DNA of 64,000 bases, taken from assembly GCA_035353615.1 (NCBI GenBank), contig DAOPZY010000012.1, forward strand, positions 14,640 to 78,639, read 5' to 3'. Below the pieces are notes generated by a model. That model was not told the origin of the DNA, did not search any database, and worked only from the letters and a program-made list of their open reading frames with translations. Of this stretch, positions 9,324 to 17,214 are shown in pieces. Numbering within the stretch: the stretch's first letter is position 1; every line of letters starts with the position of its first letter. The DNA comes from CAXXOK01 sp035353615. Its GTDB lineage: Bacteria; Bacillota; Clostridia; Christensenellales; Aristaeellaceae. Both the position numbers and the translations under genes were made by a program.

Positions 9324-9356
9324 AACAGCGCGTTCCGTTGCGGGGCGCGCTGTTTT
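9324..9356 (+). terminator. Rho-independent terminator after the secreted protein
   Basis: AACAGCGCG (9324-9332) pairs with CGCGCTGTT (9346-9354) and is followed by TTTTCTGTTTTC. The rest of the 300-bp gap up to the yqeY end at 9550 shows nothing I can identify. Confidence 0.8.
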
Positions 9357-9549
9357 CTGTTTTCGCAGCCCGCGCCGCACCCGAAGGCGACGGCTCAGGC
9401 CCGGTAAAGCAAAGTAGCGGTCATTCGTCCGCTACCTGCCGCGAAACATCCCTCTGCCCAAAGAGGAAACGCCGAATGAGAGCCAACCAAAGCGCACCGC
9501 CGGATTCCGGTGTCGCGGCGCGAAGCTTGCGCGACAATCCGTCACGCGG

Positions 9550-9996
9550 CTATTTCAGATACCGCCCCACAACCAGGTTTACCAGATTTCCTTCCGCTTT
9601 GCCCTTTACTTTGGGCATCAGCGCTTTCATCAGCTTGCCCTTATCCTGCGCGGTCAGGTTGCCGCCCAGCTCCGCGACGGTGGCTTCGACCACCTTGCCG
9701 ATTTCAGCTTCCGTCATGCGCTCGGGGGCGAACTCGCTCCACACAGCCATGCGCAAACGCGCCTCATCCAGAATATCGGTGCGCTCGGCCGGCGTTGTGT
9801 CGATGGTTTCCTGCGCCTCTTTTATTTCTTTGTACACAACGGCGTTTTCCTCATCCTCGGTCAGGTCGGCCCGCTTGTCGATCCATTTGCTTTTCAGCGC
9901 GGCCAGCAGCAGAGAAAGCGCGTCCTTCCTCGGCTTGTCGCCGGCTTTGAGGGCGTCGGTCATGGCTTTGCGGACAACGTCGATTTTGCTCATCAT
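9550..9996 (-). CDS. yqeY: YqeY-like protein with GatB/YqeY domain
   Basis: 148 residues from the MM start, placed 8 bases after an AAAGGA site (the next Met at 9993 is an equally possible start). The whole length matches the GatB/YqeY family: basic N-terminal helix DALKAGDKPRKDALSLLLAA, acidic middle, and the C-terminal tail domain KLMKALMPKVKGKAEGN with VNLVVGRYL that resembles the tRNA-contacting tail of GatB. Its biological role is not established; it often sits near rpsU or tRNA genes, which is not the case here. It is transcribed alone from an extended -10 promoter. Confidence 0.9.
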   Translation of the reverse strand: MMSKIDVVRKAMTDALKAGDKPRKDALSLLLAALKSKWIDKRADLTEDEENAVVYKEIKEAQETIDTTPAERTDILDEARLRMAVWSEFAPERMTEAEIGKVVEATVAELGGNLTAQDKGKLMKALMPKVKGKAEGNLVNLVVGRYLK

Positions 9997-10027
9997 GGGT
10001 TCATCCTTTCCGTATTTCATCCTGTCG

Positions 10028-10036
10028 ATTATACCA
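10028..10036 (-). promoter_or_regulatory. Extended -10 promoter for yqeY
   Basis: On the minus strand TGGTATAAT forms a TGn extended -10 element about 30 bases upstream of the start. No good -35 hexamer is visible at the usual spacing. Confidence 0.55.
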
Positions 10037-10267
10037 CAGGCTTGCGAGCGTGAGGCGGTTCCGGCGCAAAAAACGCAAAACGGGGTCGTGGTCGCGCGAT
10101 CAATGCCTGTTCAGGCGTTCCAGCCGCGCAAACTGCCACAGGTTGCCAAGAAGTTGTCCGATTTGTCGGCTTTCCGTGCTCTCGAAAATGCAAAAACGGT
10201 ATACGGCTAATCCCCGGGTTCTCCCGTTGGCGAGCGTACCGTGGCGGGCTGGCTACGCACGCTCCGG

Positions 10268-10297
10268 TTGACGGCAGGCCGGGAGCTGGCGTATGAT
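10268..10297 (+). promoter_or_regulatory. Promoter for the ogg-like gene
   Basis: TTGACG, 18 bases, TATGAT, 24 bases ahead of the ATG at 10322. Between this and the yqeY promoter (10037-10267) I see no gene or structure. Confidence 0.65.
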
Positions 10298-10321
10298 ACC
10301 ACGGAAGGTAGGTGCTGCACC

Positions 10322-11293
10322 ATGCCGATAGAACTGGCTCTGGAATGTTTCGATCCCGAAGGGATCATGGAAAGCGGGCAGTGTTTCCGCATGATCCCGC
10401 TCGACCCCGGCACGGTGGAAGTGATTGCCTTCGGGCAGCGCCTGACCATCACCACGCTTTCCGAAAACCGCTTCAGGTTCAGCTGCGACCCTGAGGTTTT
10501 TGAAAGCCTCTGGCGGCGCTATTTTGATTTGGATACGGACTATTGCGCCATCCATTGCGCCGCGCCCGCGAGCGACGCGTATCTTTCGCGCGCCATCGAG
10601 CGCTCGCGGGGGTTGCGCATTCTCAGGCAGGAGCCGTGGGAAACGCTATGCGGGTTTATCCTGTCCCAGCGTAAGAACCTCAAGGCCATCCGCGCCGGCA
10701 TGGAGGCCCTCTGCAACGCGTTTGGCGCGCCCGTGGCGGGCACATCCCGCAAAGCCTTTCCAACCGCCGAGCGGATGGCTCGCGCAACAGAAGCCGAGCT
10801 TCGCGCCTGCGGGCTGGGCTACCGTGCGCCTTACCTGCTGGACGCGGCGCGCAATGTGGCAAGCGGTCAGGTGGATCTGGCCGCGCTGGTCGGGCTTTCA
10901 GACGAGGCGCTGCTTTCCGTTTTAACAGGCATCCACGGCGTTGGCGTCAAGGTTGCCAATTGCGTGATGCTTTTCGCCTACCACCGCCTGAGCCGCGCCC
11001 CTGTGGATGTGTGGATCAACCGGGTGATTGGGGAGATTTACGGCGGTCGCTCTCCGTTTGAGGATTACGGTGAATTTGCGGGCGTTTACCAGCAATATCT
11101 GTTTATTCTCGGTCGCGGCGAGGGGTTTGATCCGGCTCCGCAGGCGGATATCGACTGCGCGGTTGAGGTTAAGTCAGCGGTACATGGTTCGACCCGTCAA
11201 AAGCTGATCGCCCGTGACGGCGCAACTGCCGTAAACGGTCCTGCGAAAAAGGCTAGCGGCAAACGCAAGCAGGCGAAAAGTGATAAGGCATAA
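10322..11293 (+). CDS. ogg: OGG1-type DNA glycosylase (HhH-GPD) apparently lacking the Lys nucleophile
   Basis: 323 residues. An OGG_N-like N-terminal domain is seen in MESGQCFRMIPL and YFDLDTDYCAIH, followed by the glycosylase core GLRILRQEPWETLCGFILSQ. The helix-hairpin-helix is GIHGVGVKVANC (residues 203-214) and the catalytic Asp is 229 in APVDVW. In bifunctional family members a Lys nucleophile sits about seven residues before GVG; here the helix DEALLSVLTGIH has no Lys. It may therefore be a monofunctional base excision glycosylase, or have changed substrate. The C-terminal 50 residues form a Lys/Ala-rich tail (KKASGKRKQAKSDKA), probably DNA-binding. Family is sure, activity is not. Confidence 0.85.
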   Translation: MPIELALECFDPEGIMESGQCFRMIPLDPGTVEVIAFGQRLTITTLSENRFRFSCDPEVFESLWRRYFDLDTDYCAIHCAAPASDAYLSRAIERSRGLRILRQEPWETLCGFILSQRKNLKAIRAGMEALCNAFGAPVAGTSRKAFPTAERMARATEAELRACGLGYRAPYLLDAARNVASGQVDLAALVGLSDEALLSVLTGIHGVGVKVANCVMLFAYHRLSRAPVDVWINRVIGEIYGGRSPFEDYGEFAGVYQQYLFILGRGEGFDPAPQADIDCAVEVKSAVHGSTRQKLIARDGATAVNGPAKKASGKRKQAKSDKA

Positions 11294-11335
11294 ACATCCA
11301 CCGTGTGCTGAACTGAGCCGCGCGAAAGCATAATA

Positions 11336-11376
11336 AAACGGGGGCCATCTCCTTGCGTGGGAGAGGGCCTCCGTTT
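11336..11376 (+). terminator. Terminator after the ogg-like gene
   Basis: AAACGGGGGCC pairs with GGCCTCCGTTT with one mismatch, enclosing a second stem TCTCC/GGAGA. The T tract is short (GTTTGGTT). Confidence 0.65.
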
Positions 11377-11392
11377 GGTTCACCGTGTGTTA

Positions 11393-11580
11393 CAAAGCGC
11401 TAAGCCGCTCGCCTCATAGCCCTGCGGGCTGTTCGCTCGCTTGTGGTTATACGCTGCGGCGTTGGGCTTTGGGGTTCCGACCCAAATCCCGGCAGAGATT
11501 TCATCCCTGCGCCCTGACAAGGGCTGCGCCCTTGACCCGGTTCCGCTGCGGCGGGGGGGTTGAACTTTACCCCTGTTTCA
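11393..11580 (+). repeat. Dispersed palindromic intergenic repeat, copy 3 (forward)
   Basis: A well preserved copy. Blocks in order: CCGCTCGCCTCATAGCCCTG, CGGGCTGTTCGCTCGC, TATACGCTGCGGCGTTG, GGGGTTCCGACCC, CCGGCAGAGATTTCATCC, GCGCCCTGACAAGGGC, GCGCCCTTGACCCGGTTCCG and CTGCGGCGG. It ends 12 bp from the end of the permease gene on the opposite strand, so it may double as a terminator region for the importer operon. Confidence 0.85.
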
Positions 11581-11592
11581 TCCGCTCTCGGG

Positions 11593-12564
11593 TTATCTGT
11601 CCTCACGGAAATACGGCAGGCCAAGGCTCTCCGGCGGCTGGTTCTCGTGCTTTCTACGAATCGAAACCACAATCAGCACCACAATCGTCACAACGTAGGG
11701 CAACATCTTAAACAGCTCCTGCGAGGAACGGGTCAGCCCGCCAATGTAAAAATACAGCCAGAACAGTACGCCAAACAGGTAGGAGCCCCAAATCGCCTGC
11801 TTGGGCTTCCAGCGCGCAAAGATCACCAGCGCTACGGCAAGCCAGCCAAGCCGCTCGATGCCGGCGTCGTTGGCCCATGTGCCCTTGATGTAATCCATCA
11901 CGTAGTACAGGCCGCCAAGCCCGGTAATCGCCGCGCCGATACACGTTGCCATGTATTTATACTTGGTTACGTTGATGCCCACCGCATCCGCCGTTGCCGG
12001 ATTTTCCCCAACGGAGCGCAGGTTAAGCCCCATGCGCGTTTTGTTCAAAAACCAGCTCATCACAAACGCCAGTATCAACGCGACATAAACCATAAACCCA
12101 AGGGAGGACAGCACGCCGACGTTATCCAAAAACGGCAGGGTTGCGCGATAAGCGCCGCTTGTGGCCGCCACGGAAATTTGGCCAACGCCGCCGGCCATGG
12201 TGTTCATCGCCCCGCCAAAGAAGTTGGCTACGCCGGAGCCGAAAATGGTCAGCGTTAAGCCGGTCACGTTCTGGTTCGCGCGCAGCGTGATGGTCAGAAA
12301 GCTGTAAATGAGCCCGCCCAGCAGCGAAGCCGCCAGCGTGCAGAGCAGCGCGATCAGCAAACCCACCAACGGAATGGGGTTCGCCGTGCTCATTTCATAC
12401 ATGAACGAGCCGGCCAGCCCGGCGATACCGCCCAAATACATGATCCCCGGCACGCCCAGGTTCAGGTTGCCGGATTTCTCGGTGAGGATTTCGCCCACCG
12501 CGCCAAACAGGATCACCGTGCCAAAAACCAGAGCGGCTTGCGTTAAGGAAAGAATTTGCTCCAT
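11593..12564 (-). CDS. ABC transporter permease of the BMP nucleoside importer (NupQ/YufQ type)
   Basis: 323 residues, BPD_transp_2 family with about eight to nine membrane helices. The N-terminal segment FGAVGEILTEKSGNLNLGVPG (seen from residue 20) and the cytoplasmic coupling segment GLNLRSVGENPATADAVGIN near residue 185 are diagnostic of the branched-chain/ribose/nucleoside permease family. It is the last gene of the importer unit. Start: an ATG 9 bases after AAGGAAG, rather than the upstream TTG. Its start is one base from the stop of the partner permease, so the two are translationally coupled. Likely substrate is purine nucleosides, inferred from the BMP-type binding protein and the adenine deaminase next door. 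Confidence 0.9.
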   Translation of the reverse strand: MEQILSLTQAALVFGTVILFGAVGEILTEKSGNLNLGVPGIMYLGGIAGLAGSFMYEMSTANPIPLVGLLIALLCTLAASLLGGLIYSFLTITLRANQNVTGLTLTIFGSGVANFFGGAMNTMAGGVGQISVAATSGAYRATLPFLDNVGVLSSLGFMVYVALILAFVMSWFLNKTRMGLNLRSVGENPATADAVGINVTKYKYMATCIGAAITGLGGLYYVMDYIKGTWANDAGIERLGWLAVALVIFARWKPKQAIWGSYLFGVLFWLYFYIGGLTRSSQELFKMLPYVVTIVVLIVVSIRRKHENQPPESLGLPYFREDR

Positions 12565-12565
12565 A

Positions 12566-13663
12566 TCATTCAACTTCCTTTCCGCGGCGGAAGATCAGCC
12601 TGTAATGCGTGAAAAACTCGCTGCCGAGTATGAAAAACAGGATGATGCCCGTAATCATTTCAGAGGCGTAATCGTTCAAATTGTATTGGGATGCGATCTG
12701 TATCGCGCCTTTTTCCAAAAACACCAATAGCCCGGCCACGAGGATCATCACAAAGGTGTTGAACTTCGCAAGCCACGCCACAATGATGGCCGTAAAGCCG
12801 CTGCCCCCCGCCGTGCTTGTGGAGATGGTGTGGGAGGAGCCGGCAACCGTGATGAAACCCGTAAGCCCGCAGATCGCGCCGGACAGCATCATGGTGCGCA
12901 GAATCACCTTGTTGACATTGATGCCAATGTAACGCGCGGTTTTCTCGGATTCGCCGACCACCGCGATTTCATAGCCGTGCTTGGAATAGCGCAGATAGAT
13001 GAACATGGCTACGGTCAGCACCATGACGATGAGGATGTTGAGCAGATATTTCTGCCCCAATATGGCGGGGAACCACCCGGCCTGCGTTTGCTGGTTGATA
13101 ACGCCCACGGTATTGGAGCCGTAGGGGTTTTCCCAAACAGCCACAAAAAAGGAGGTCAGCTGTATGGCGACGTAGTTCATCATCAGCGTGAACAGCGTTT
13201 CGTTGGTGCCATACCGGGCTTTGAACGCCCCCGGAATCCCGCCCCAGATGGCGCCGGCGATGCAGCTGACCACAACCGACAGAACCAGCAAAGCCCAGGT
13301 AGGCATCGTAGCGCCGCCGTAGATCATCACAGCCGCGGTTGCAATGCCGCCAATCAAAATCTGGCCCTCGGCGCCAATGTTCCAAAACCGCATCCTGAAC
13401 GCAGGCGCAAGGCCGATACCGATGCAAAGCAACATCACCATGTCGCGCAAGAAAACCCACGCGCGTCTTTCAGAGCCGAAGTTGCCTTCAAACATCGCGG
13501 TATAAATCTTGATGGGGTTCAAATGCACGATCGCGTAGATCACAATCGCGCTCACAGCCAGCGCCAACACCAGTCCGATCAGCCAAATCAGCAGGCTATG
13601 CCACAGCGGCATTGATTCCCGTTTGGCAATGCGCATAAAGGGAACTTTATGAGTTTGAGTCAT
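12566..13663 (-). CDS. ABC transporter permease of the BMP nucleoside importer (NupP/YufP type)
   Basis: 365 residues. After a short basic cytoplasmic tail it has about ten hydrophobic segments. FRMRFWNIGAEGQILIGG (about residues 92-109) is the signature of this half of the heterodimer, and YLRYSKHGYEIAVVGESEKT near residue 225, continuing into ARYIGINV, is the cytoplasmic EAA-like coupling loop. It pairs with the permease encoded just downstream and with the ATPase upstream, whose 3' end it overlaps by 17 bases. Ribosome binding site GGAGGGG, nine bases before the ATG, lies within the ATPase gene. Confidence 0.92.
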   Translation of the reverse strand: MTQTHKVPFMRIAKRESMPLWHSLLIWLIGLVLALAVSAIVIYAIVHLNPIKIYTAMFEGNFGSERRAWVFLRDMVMLLCIGIGLAPAFRMRFWNIGAEGQILIGGIATAAVMIYGGATMPTWALLVLSVVVSCIAGAIWGGIPGAFKARYGTNETLFTLMMNYVAIQLTSFFVAVWENPYGSNTVGVINQQTQAGWFPAILGQKYLLNILIVMVLTVAMFIYLRYSKHGYEIAVVGESEKTARYIGINVNKVILRTMMLSGAICGLTGFITVAGSSHTISTSTAGGSGFTAIIVAWLAKFNTFVMILVAGLLVFLEKGAIQIASQYNLNDYASEMITGIILFFILGSEFFTHYRLIFRRGKEVE

Positions 13664-15197
13664 GCGATTTATCCCCTCCGTGACTTGTCATCATCAGCCC
13701 GATCTCGTTTTTATCAGCGCCTACGCCCGGCACGATGCCGCTGATTCTACCGTCGCACAGCACCAAAATCCGGTCGCACAGTTCCAATAGCACGTCCAGA
13801 TCCTCGCCGACAAAAATCACGGCGGCGCCCTTTTCCTTTTGCTTATTAATCAGGTGGTAAATGGTATACGAGGAGTTGATGTCCAGCCCGCGCACGGCGT
13901 AAGCCGTCATCAGCACGGTAGGCGAGGAGGAAATCTCGCGGCCCACCAATACCTTTTGCACATTGCCGCCCGAAAGCTTGCGCACGGGAATGGTCAGGCC
14001 CGGCGTGTTGACTTCCAACTCGCTGACCACACGATGCGCCAAATTACGCGGGGATTTCCGGTCGGTAAACACGGATTTGCCGTTTCGGAAGGAGCGCAGC
14101 ATCATGTTGTTGGTTAAATCCATGTTGCCAACCAGCCCCATGCCGAGCCGATCCTCCGGGACAAACGATAGCTTGACGCCCAAATCGAAAATTTCCCGGG
14201 GGTTCATGCCGGCCAGATCGAATTCTTTGCCATCCTCCGGCCTGATATAACGGATGCTCCCCTGCTCCAGCGGCTCCAGACCCGCGATCGATTCCAACAG
14301 TTCCTTTTGCCCGCAGCCGGAAATGCCCGCGATGCCCAGCACTTCGCCGGAATTGGCCGTAAACGACACATCCGCAAGCCGGACCACCCCGTCCGCGTCC
14401 TTTACCGTCAGGTGATCGACCACAAGGCGGGGTTGCGGGTCTTTGGGCTCAGGGCGCGCGATGTTCAGGGATACGGCATGCCCGACCATCATATTGGTCA
14501 TTTCAGCGGCATTGGTATCCTTAGTGGCCAGTTCTCCGACGTTCACCCCACGGCGCAGCACCGCCACACGGTCGGAGATTTCCTCCACTTCGTGCAGCTT
14601 ATGCGTGATAATCACGATTGCCTTGCCGTCTTTGCGCAGGTTACGCAATACGCAAAACAGCTTCTCGGTTTCCTGCGGCGTGAGCACGGCGGTCGGCTCG
14701 TCCAGGATCAAAATGTCCGCGCCCCGGTAGAGCACCTTGACGATTTCGACCGTTTGCTTTTGCGAAACGGACATATCGTAAACCTTCTGTTCGGGATTGA
14801 TATCAAACCCGTAGAGGTTGCAGATTTTGAGAATCTGTTCGCCAACGGCCTTCAAATCAAGCTTGCCCTTGCCCGGCATGCCCAGAATGATGTTTTCGGC
14901 CGCGGTCAGCACATTCACCAGCTTAAAATGCTGGTGAACCATACCAATGCCAAGCCGATACACATCCTTGGGGCTACGGATGGATACTTCCTGCCCGTTT
15001 ACCCGAATGTGCCCGGTATCGGGAAAATAAATACCGGACAGGATGTTCATCAGCGTGGTTTTACCGCTGCCGTTTTCGCCCAGCAGCGCAAGAATCTCAC
15101 CCTTATAAATGTCAAGGTTGACATGTTCGTTTGCCAATACCGAGCCGAACGTTTTGGTGATGTTCCGCATGGAAACTGTCGCCTTGTCACGTTGCAT
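13647..15197 (-). CDS. ABC transporter ATP-binding protein, tandem ATPase of BMP nucleoside importer (NupO/YufO type)
   Basis: 516 residues, two fused nucleotide-binding domains. Domain 1: Walker A GENGSGKTT near residue 40, a Q-loop MVHQHFKLV, and Walker B ILILDEPTAVLTP. Its signature reads YDMSVSQKQTVEI. Domain 2 begins about residue 250 with a degenerate Walker A GISGCGQKELL, a proper signature RKLSGGNVQKVLVGRE, and an altered Walker B region LMTAYAVRGLDINSS lacking the usual catalytic acidic residue after the strand. An asymmetric ATPase is normal for sugar and nucleoside importers of this class, so probably only some sites hydrolyse. Start chosen at MQRDKATVSMRNI with GGAGGG upstream. 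Confidence 0.92.
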   Translation of the reverse strand: MQRDKATVSMRNITKTFGSVLANEHVNLDIYKGEILALLGENGSGKTTLMNILSGIYFPDTGHIRVNGQEVSIRSPKDVYRLGIGMVHQHFKLVNVLTAAENIILGMPGKGKLDLKAVGEQILKICNLYGFDINPEQKVYDMSVSQKQTVEIVKVLYRGADILILDEPTAVLTPQETEKLFCVLRNLRKDGKAIVIITHKLHEVEEISDRVAVLRRGVNVGELATKDTNAAEMTNMMVGHAVSLNIARPEPKDPQPRLVVDHLTVKDADGVVRLADVSFTANSGEVLGIAGISGCGQKELLESIAGLEPLEQGSIRYIRPEDGKEFDLAGMNPREIFDLGVKLSFVPEDRLGMGLVGNMDLTNNMMLRSFRNGKSVFTDRKSPRNLAHRVVSELEVNTPGLTIPVRKLSGGNVQKVLVGREISSSPTVLMTAYAVRGLDINSSYTIYHLINKQKEKGAAVIFVGEDLDVLLELCDRILVLCDGRISGIVPGVGADKNEIGLMMTSHGGDKSHDSNS

Positions 15198-15216
15198 CGC
15201 AGAGTCCCTCCAAATG

Positions 15217-15252
15217 ATGGAAAGGGCCACCGTTACAAGTGGCCCTTTCCAT
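15217..15252 (-). terminator. Intercistronic stem-loop between binding-protein and ATPase genes
   Basis: A perfect 14-bp stem, ATGGAAAGGGCCAC with GTGGCCCTTTCCAT, with an 8-base loop, sits between the binding protein stop and the ATPase ribosome binding site, without a T tract. Such hairpins usually act as partial terminators or 3' stabilisers that make the binding protein more abundant than the membrane components. Confidence 0.8.
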
Positions 15253-15273
15253 TTCGTAAAACGGCTTGGTTGC

Positions 15274-16488
15274 TTAGTTCAGTTCCGTGATGCCATCGAT
15301 GCGAATGCCGAAGTACGGCGCGCTGCGAAGTACGGATTCTTCAAAGATGCCGTTCACAATCGCTTCGCCGGTATCGCCGACCCAGTCGCCGTTGGTGTCG
15401 ATGGCCAGATAGCTGGTCACGGGCTTGCCGCCGGAGGTGAAGTTGGCGGTGTCAAACACGTTCAGGGTGCCGTCTTTCAGAGCGGCTTCCACTTCAGCGA
15501 CCTTCTCGGCAGTGCCTTCCGCGCAGCTTTCGCCAAGCGGGGAGATCATCACGGCGCCGTCCGCATAACCGGCAGCCCAGTCGGTAGCGATGGTTTCGCC
15601 GCTAAGCATGCACTTCATCGCGTAGGTGTAGTAAACGCTCCAGTCGTTCTGGGCGCTGGTCAGGGCGGACTTGGGCGCGACGGAGAGCATATCCACGTTG
15701 TAGCCAACGCAGTATACCGTGGTGCCGCCTTCCAGCAGCGCTTCGCAGGCAGAGGGGGCGCCGGTGGAATCAGCGTGCTGGCTGATGATGATGCTGCCGG
15801 AGGCAACCAACGCGTTGGCGGCTTCCGCTTCAGCGGTCGGATCATACCAGGAGTTGGTGTAGGACACGTCCATCACAACGTTTTTCACAATGGATTTTAC
15901 GCCAAGGTAGAAGCCGGTGTAGCCGGAAACCACTTCCGCGTAGGGATAAGCGCCGATGTAGCCGATCTTGACGTTGCCGTCGGCGTCCATGTTCTTATCC
16001 TGCACCTTGCCGTCGGCGATCAGCTCGGCAAGCTTCATGCCAGCCACAACGCCGGACACATAGCGGGACTGATAGGTGTAGTTGAACGCGTTTTTCAGGT
16101 TCGCAAGGCCGGAAAGGGCGGCCGTGTCACCGGTCATGGAGATGAACGTCACGTCCGGGCACTCGGTAGCGGCCTGCTGCATGTAGCTCTGATGGCCGTA
16201 GCTGTCGGAGATGATGTATTTGCAGCCCTGCTCTACGAGGTCCATCGCGGTGTCGTAGCAGGTTTCATCTTCGGAAATGTTGTATTTCCAGATGATCTGA
16301 TCCTCGGAAATGCCGGCGGCGGCGGCGGCGGTTTTGATGCCCTTGATGTGCGCGTAGTCATAACCGGTGTTTTCGTCATGAACCAGGATAACGCCAATTT
16401 TTAGGTCGCTTTCCGTCGCAAATGCCGTTGTGGCGGCAAATGCAAAGACAAGTGACAAGGCGAGTACCAACGAGATGATTTTTTTCAT
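15274..16488 (-). CDS. BMP-family nucleoside-binding protein
   Basis: 404 residues. Signal peptide MKKIISLVLALSLVFAFAAT ends near TAFA|TES around residue 25. The body matches basic membrane protein (BMP/Med/PnrA-like) binding proteins: a first lobe beginning LKIGVILVHDENTGYDY, a central hinge KIGYIGAYPYAEVVSGYTGF and SGSIIISQHADSTGAPSAC in the ligand cleft. It should deliver purine nucleosides to the importer encoded downstream. Notably the signal peptide lacks a lipobox Cys, whereas monoderm homologues are generally lipoproteins. It has its own promoter at 16591-16619 and RBS GGAGG in TTGGAGGATGGAAC. Confidence 0.92.
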   Translation of the reverse strand: MKKIISLVLALSLVFAFAATTAFATESDLKIGVILVHDENTGYDYAHIKGIKTAAAAAGISEDQIIWKYNISEDETCYDTAMDLVEQGCKYIISDSYGHQSYMQQAATECPDVTFISMTGDTAALSGLANLKNAFNYTYQSRYVSGVVAGMKLAELIADGKVQDKNMDADGNVKIGYIGAYPYAEVVSGYTGFYLGVKSIVKNVVMDVSYTNSWYDPTAEAEAANALVASGSIIISQHADSTGAPSACEALLEGGTTVYCVGYNVDMLSVAPKSALTSAQNDWSVYYTYAMKCMLSGETIATDWAAGYADGAVMISPLGESCAEGTAEKVAEVEAALKDGTLNVFDTANFTSGGKPVTSYLAIDTNGDWVGDTGEAIVNGIFEESVLRSAPYFGIRIDGITELN

Positions 16489-16590
16489 GTTCCATCCTCC
16501 AACCTTTGCTTCAATTTTACATTCGCAATGGAACCCGACGATAGAAACGATGTGCCCCCCTGAAACCCGGAATTAACTTTGACAGATATC

Positions 16591-16619
16591 AAGATACAGA
16601 GTTTGCCGGCGTTTGTCAA
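16591..16619 (-). promoter_or_regulatory. Promoter of the nucleoside importer operon
   Basis: On the minus strand TTGACA, 17 bases, TATCTT, about 100 bases before the binding protein start. Just upstream (16637-16663) an inverted repeat AACAATT-N13-AATTGTT could be an operator. The leader was inspected for a purine riboswitch and did not convincingly match. The plus-strand stretch 16664-16904 toward the adenine deaminase shows nothing recognisable. Confidence 0.7.
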
Positions 16620-16904
16620 TCATAATACAATCACAAAACAATTAAGATTCCTTGGAAATTGTTACATTCGCGGGCGCGCTTCTCCGGTTTGCGAAGGCGG
16701 CGTTAACAAGGCTTGTCCAGCGCGCATCCGCGCTATCTGGGATGCGCCGCCCATAGCGCGTCATACAAAAAAAGAACAGCTTCCGGCGCGCAACAGGCGC
16801 AGTTGCGGAAATTGCTTTCGGATGTCGCGATACCGAAAAAGCTCGCCACAGCTTACGCCACGCATAAAAAGGGAAAAATGTTTCAGGGCTGACACAGGTT
16901 GCTT

Positions 16905-17100
16905 GCGAAGGAGCGAAAGCGCTTTTCCGCTCGCCTCCCAGCCCTTCGGGCTGTTCGCCCGCTTGGGTTTGTATGCCGCTGCGTCAGGCCTTGGGGTTGC
17001 GCTCCAAACCCCGGCAGGAGCTTCGCCTCCGCACCCTGCCAAAGGCCTTGCTCTTGGCTCCTTTTCGCTGCGCCGAGGGCTTGGCGGCGGCATGGGGTTT
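16905..17100 (+). repeat. Dispersed palindromic intergenic repeat, copy 4 (forward)
   Basis: Blocks CCGCTCGCCTCCCAGCCCTT, CGGGCTGTTCGCCCGC, GGGGTTGCGCTCC, CCCCGGCAGGAGCTTCGCC, CACCCTGCCAAAGGCC and TTTTCGCTGCGCCGAGG follow the family order with compensating changes in several palindromes. A second stem GGCACAG/CTGTGCC (17105-17145) follows immediately and lies in the likely leader of the adenine deaminase gene. Confidence 0.75.
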
Positions 17101-17214
17101 TTCTGGCACAGAAAATGTTCGCAACATTTCAGAAGGAACTGTGCCTAAAAAAGCGAAAAAGTCCAAAACAGTGGCATGGCTCACCGGCTTATACCCACGC
17201 GGAGGAGGATCCAT

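Noticed and set aside
15109..16404. 431-residue plus-strand frame opposite the BMP gene
   Set aside because: Shadow of a certain gene, no recognised domain.
16489..16620. Possible purine riboswitch before the nucleoside importer (a TTTCTATC segment is present)
   Set aside because: The paired P1 stem and the two kissing hairpin loops of the known purine class could not be drawn from the sequence.
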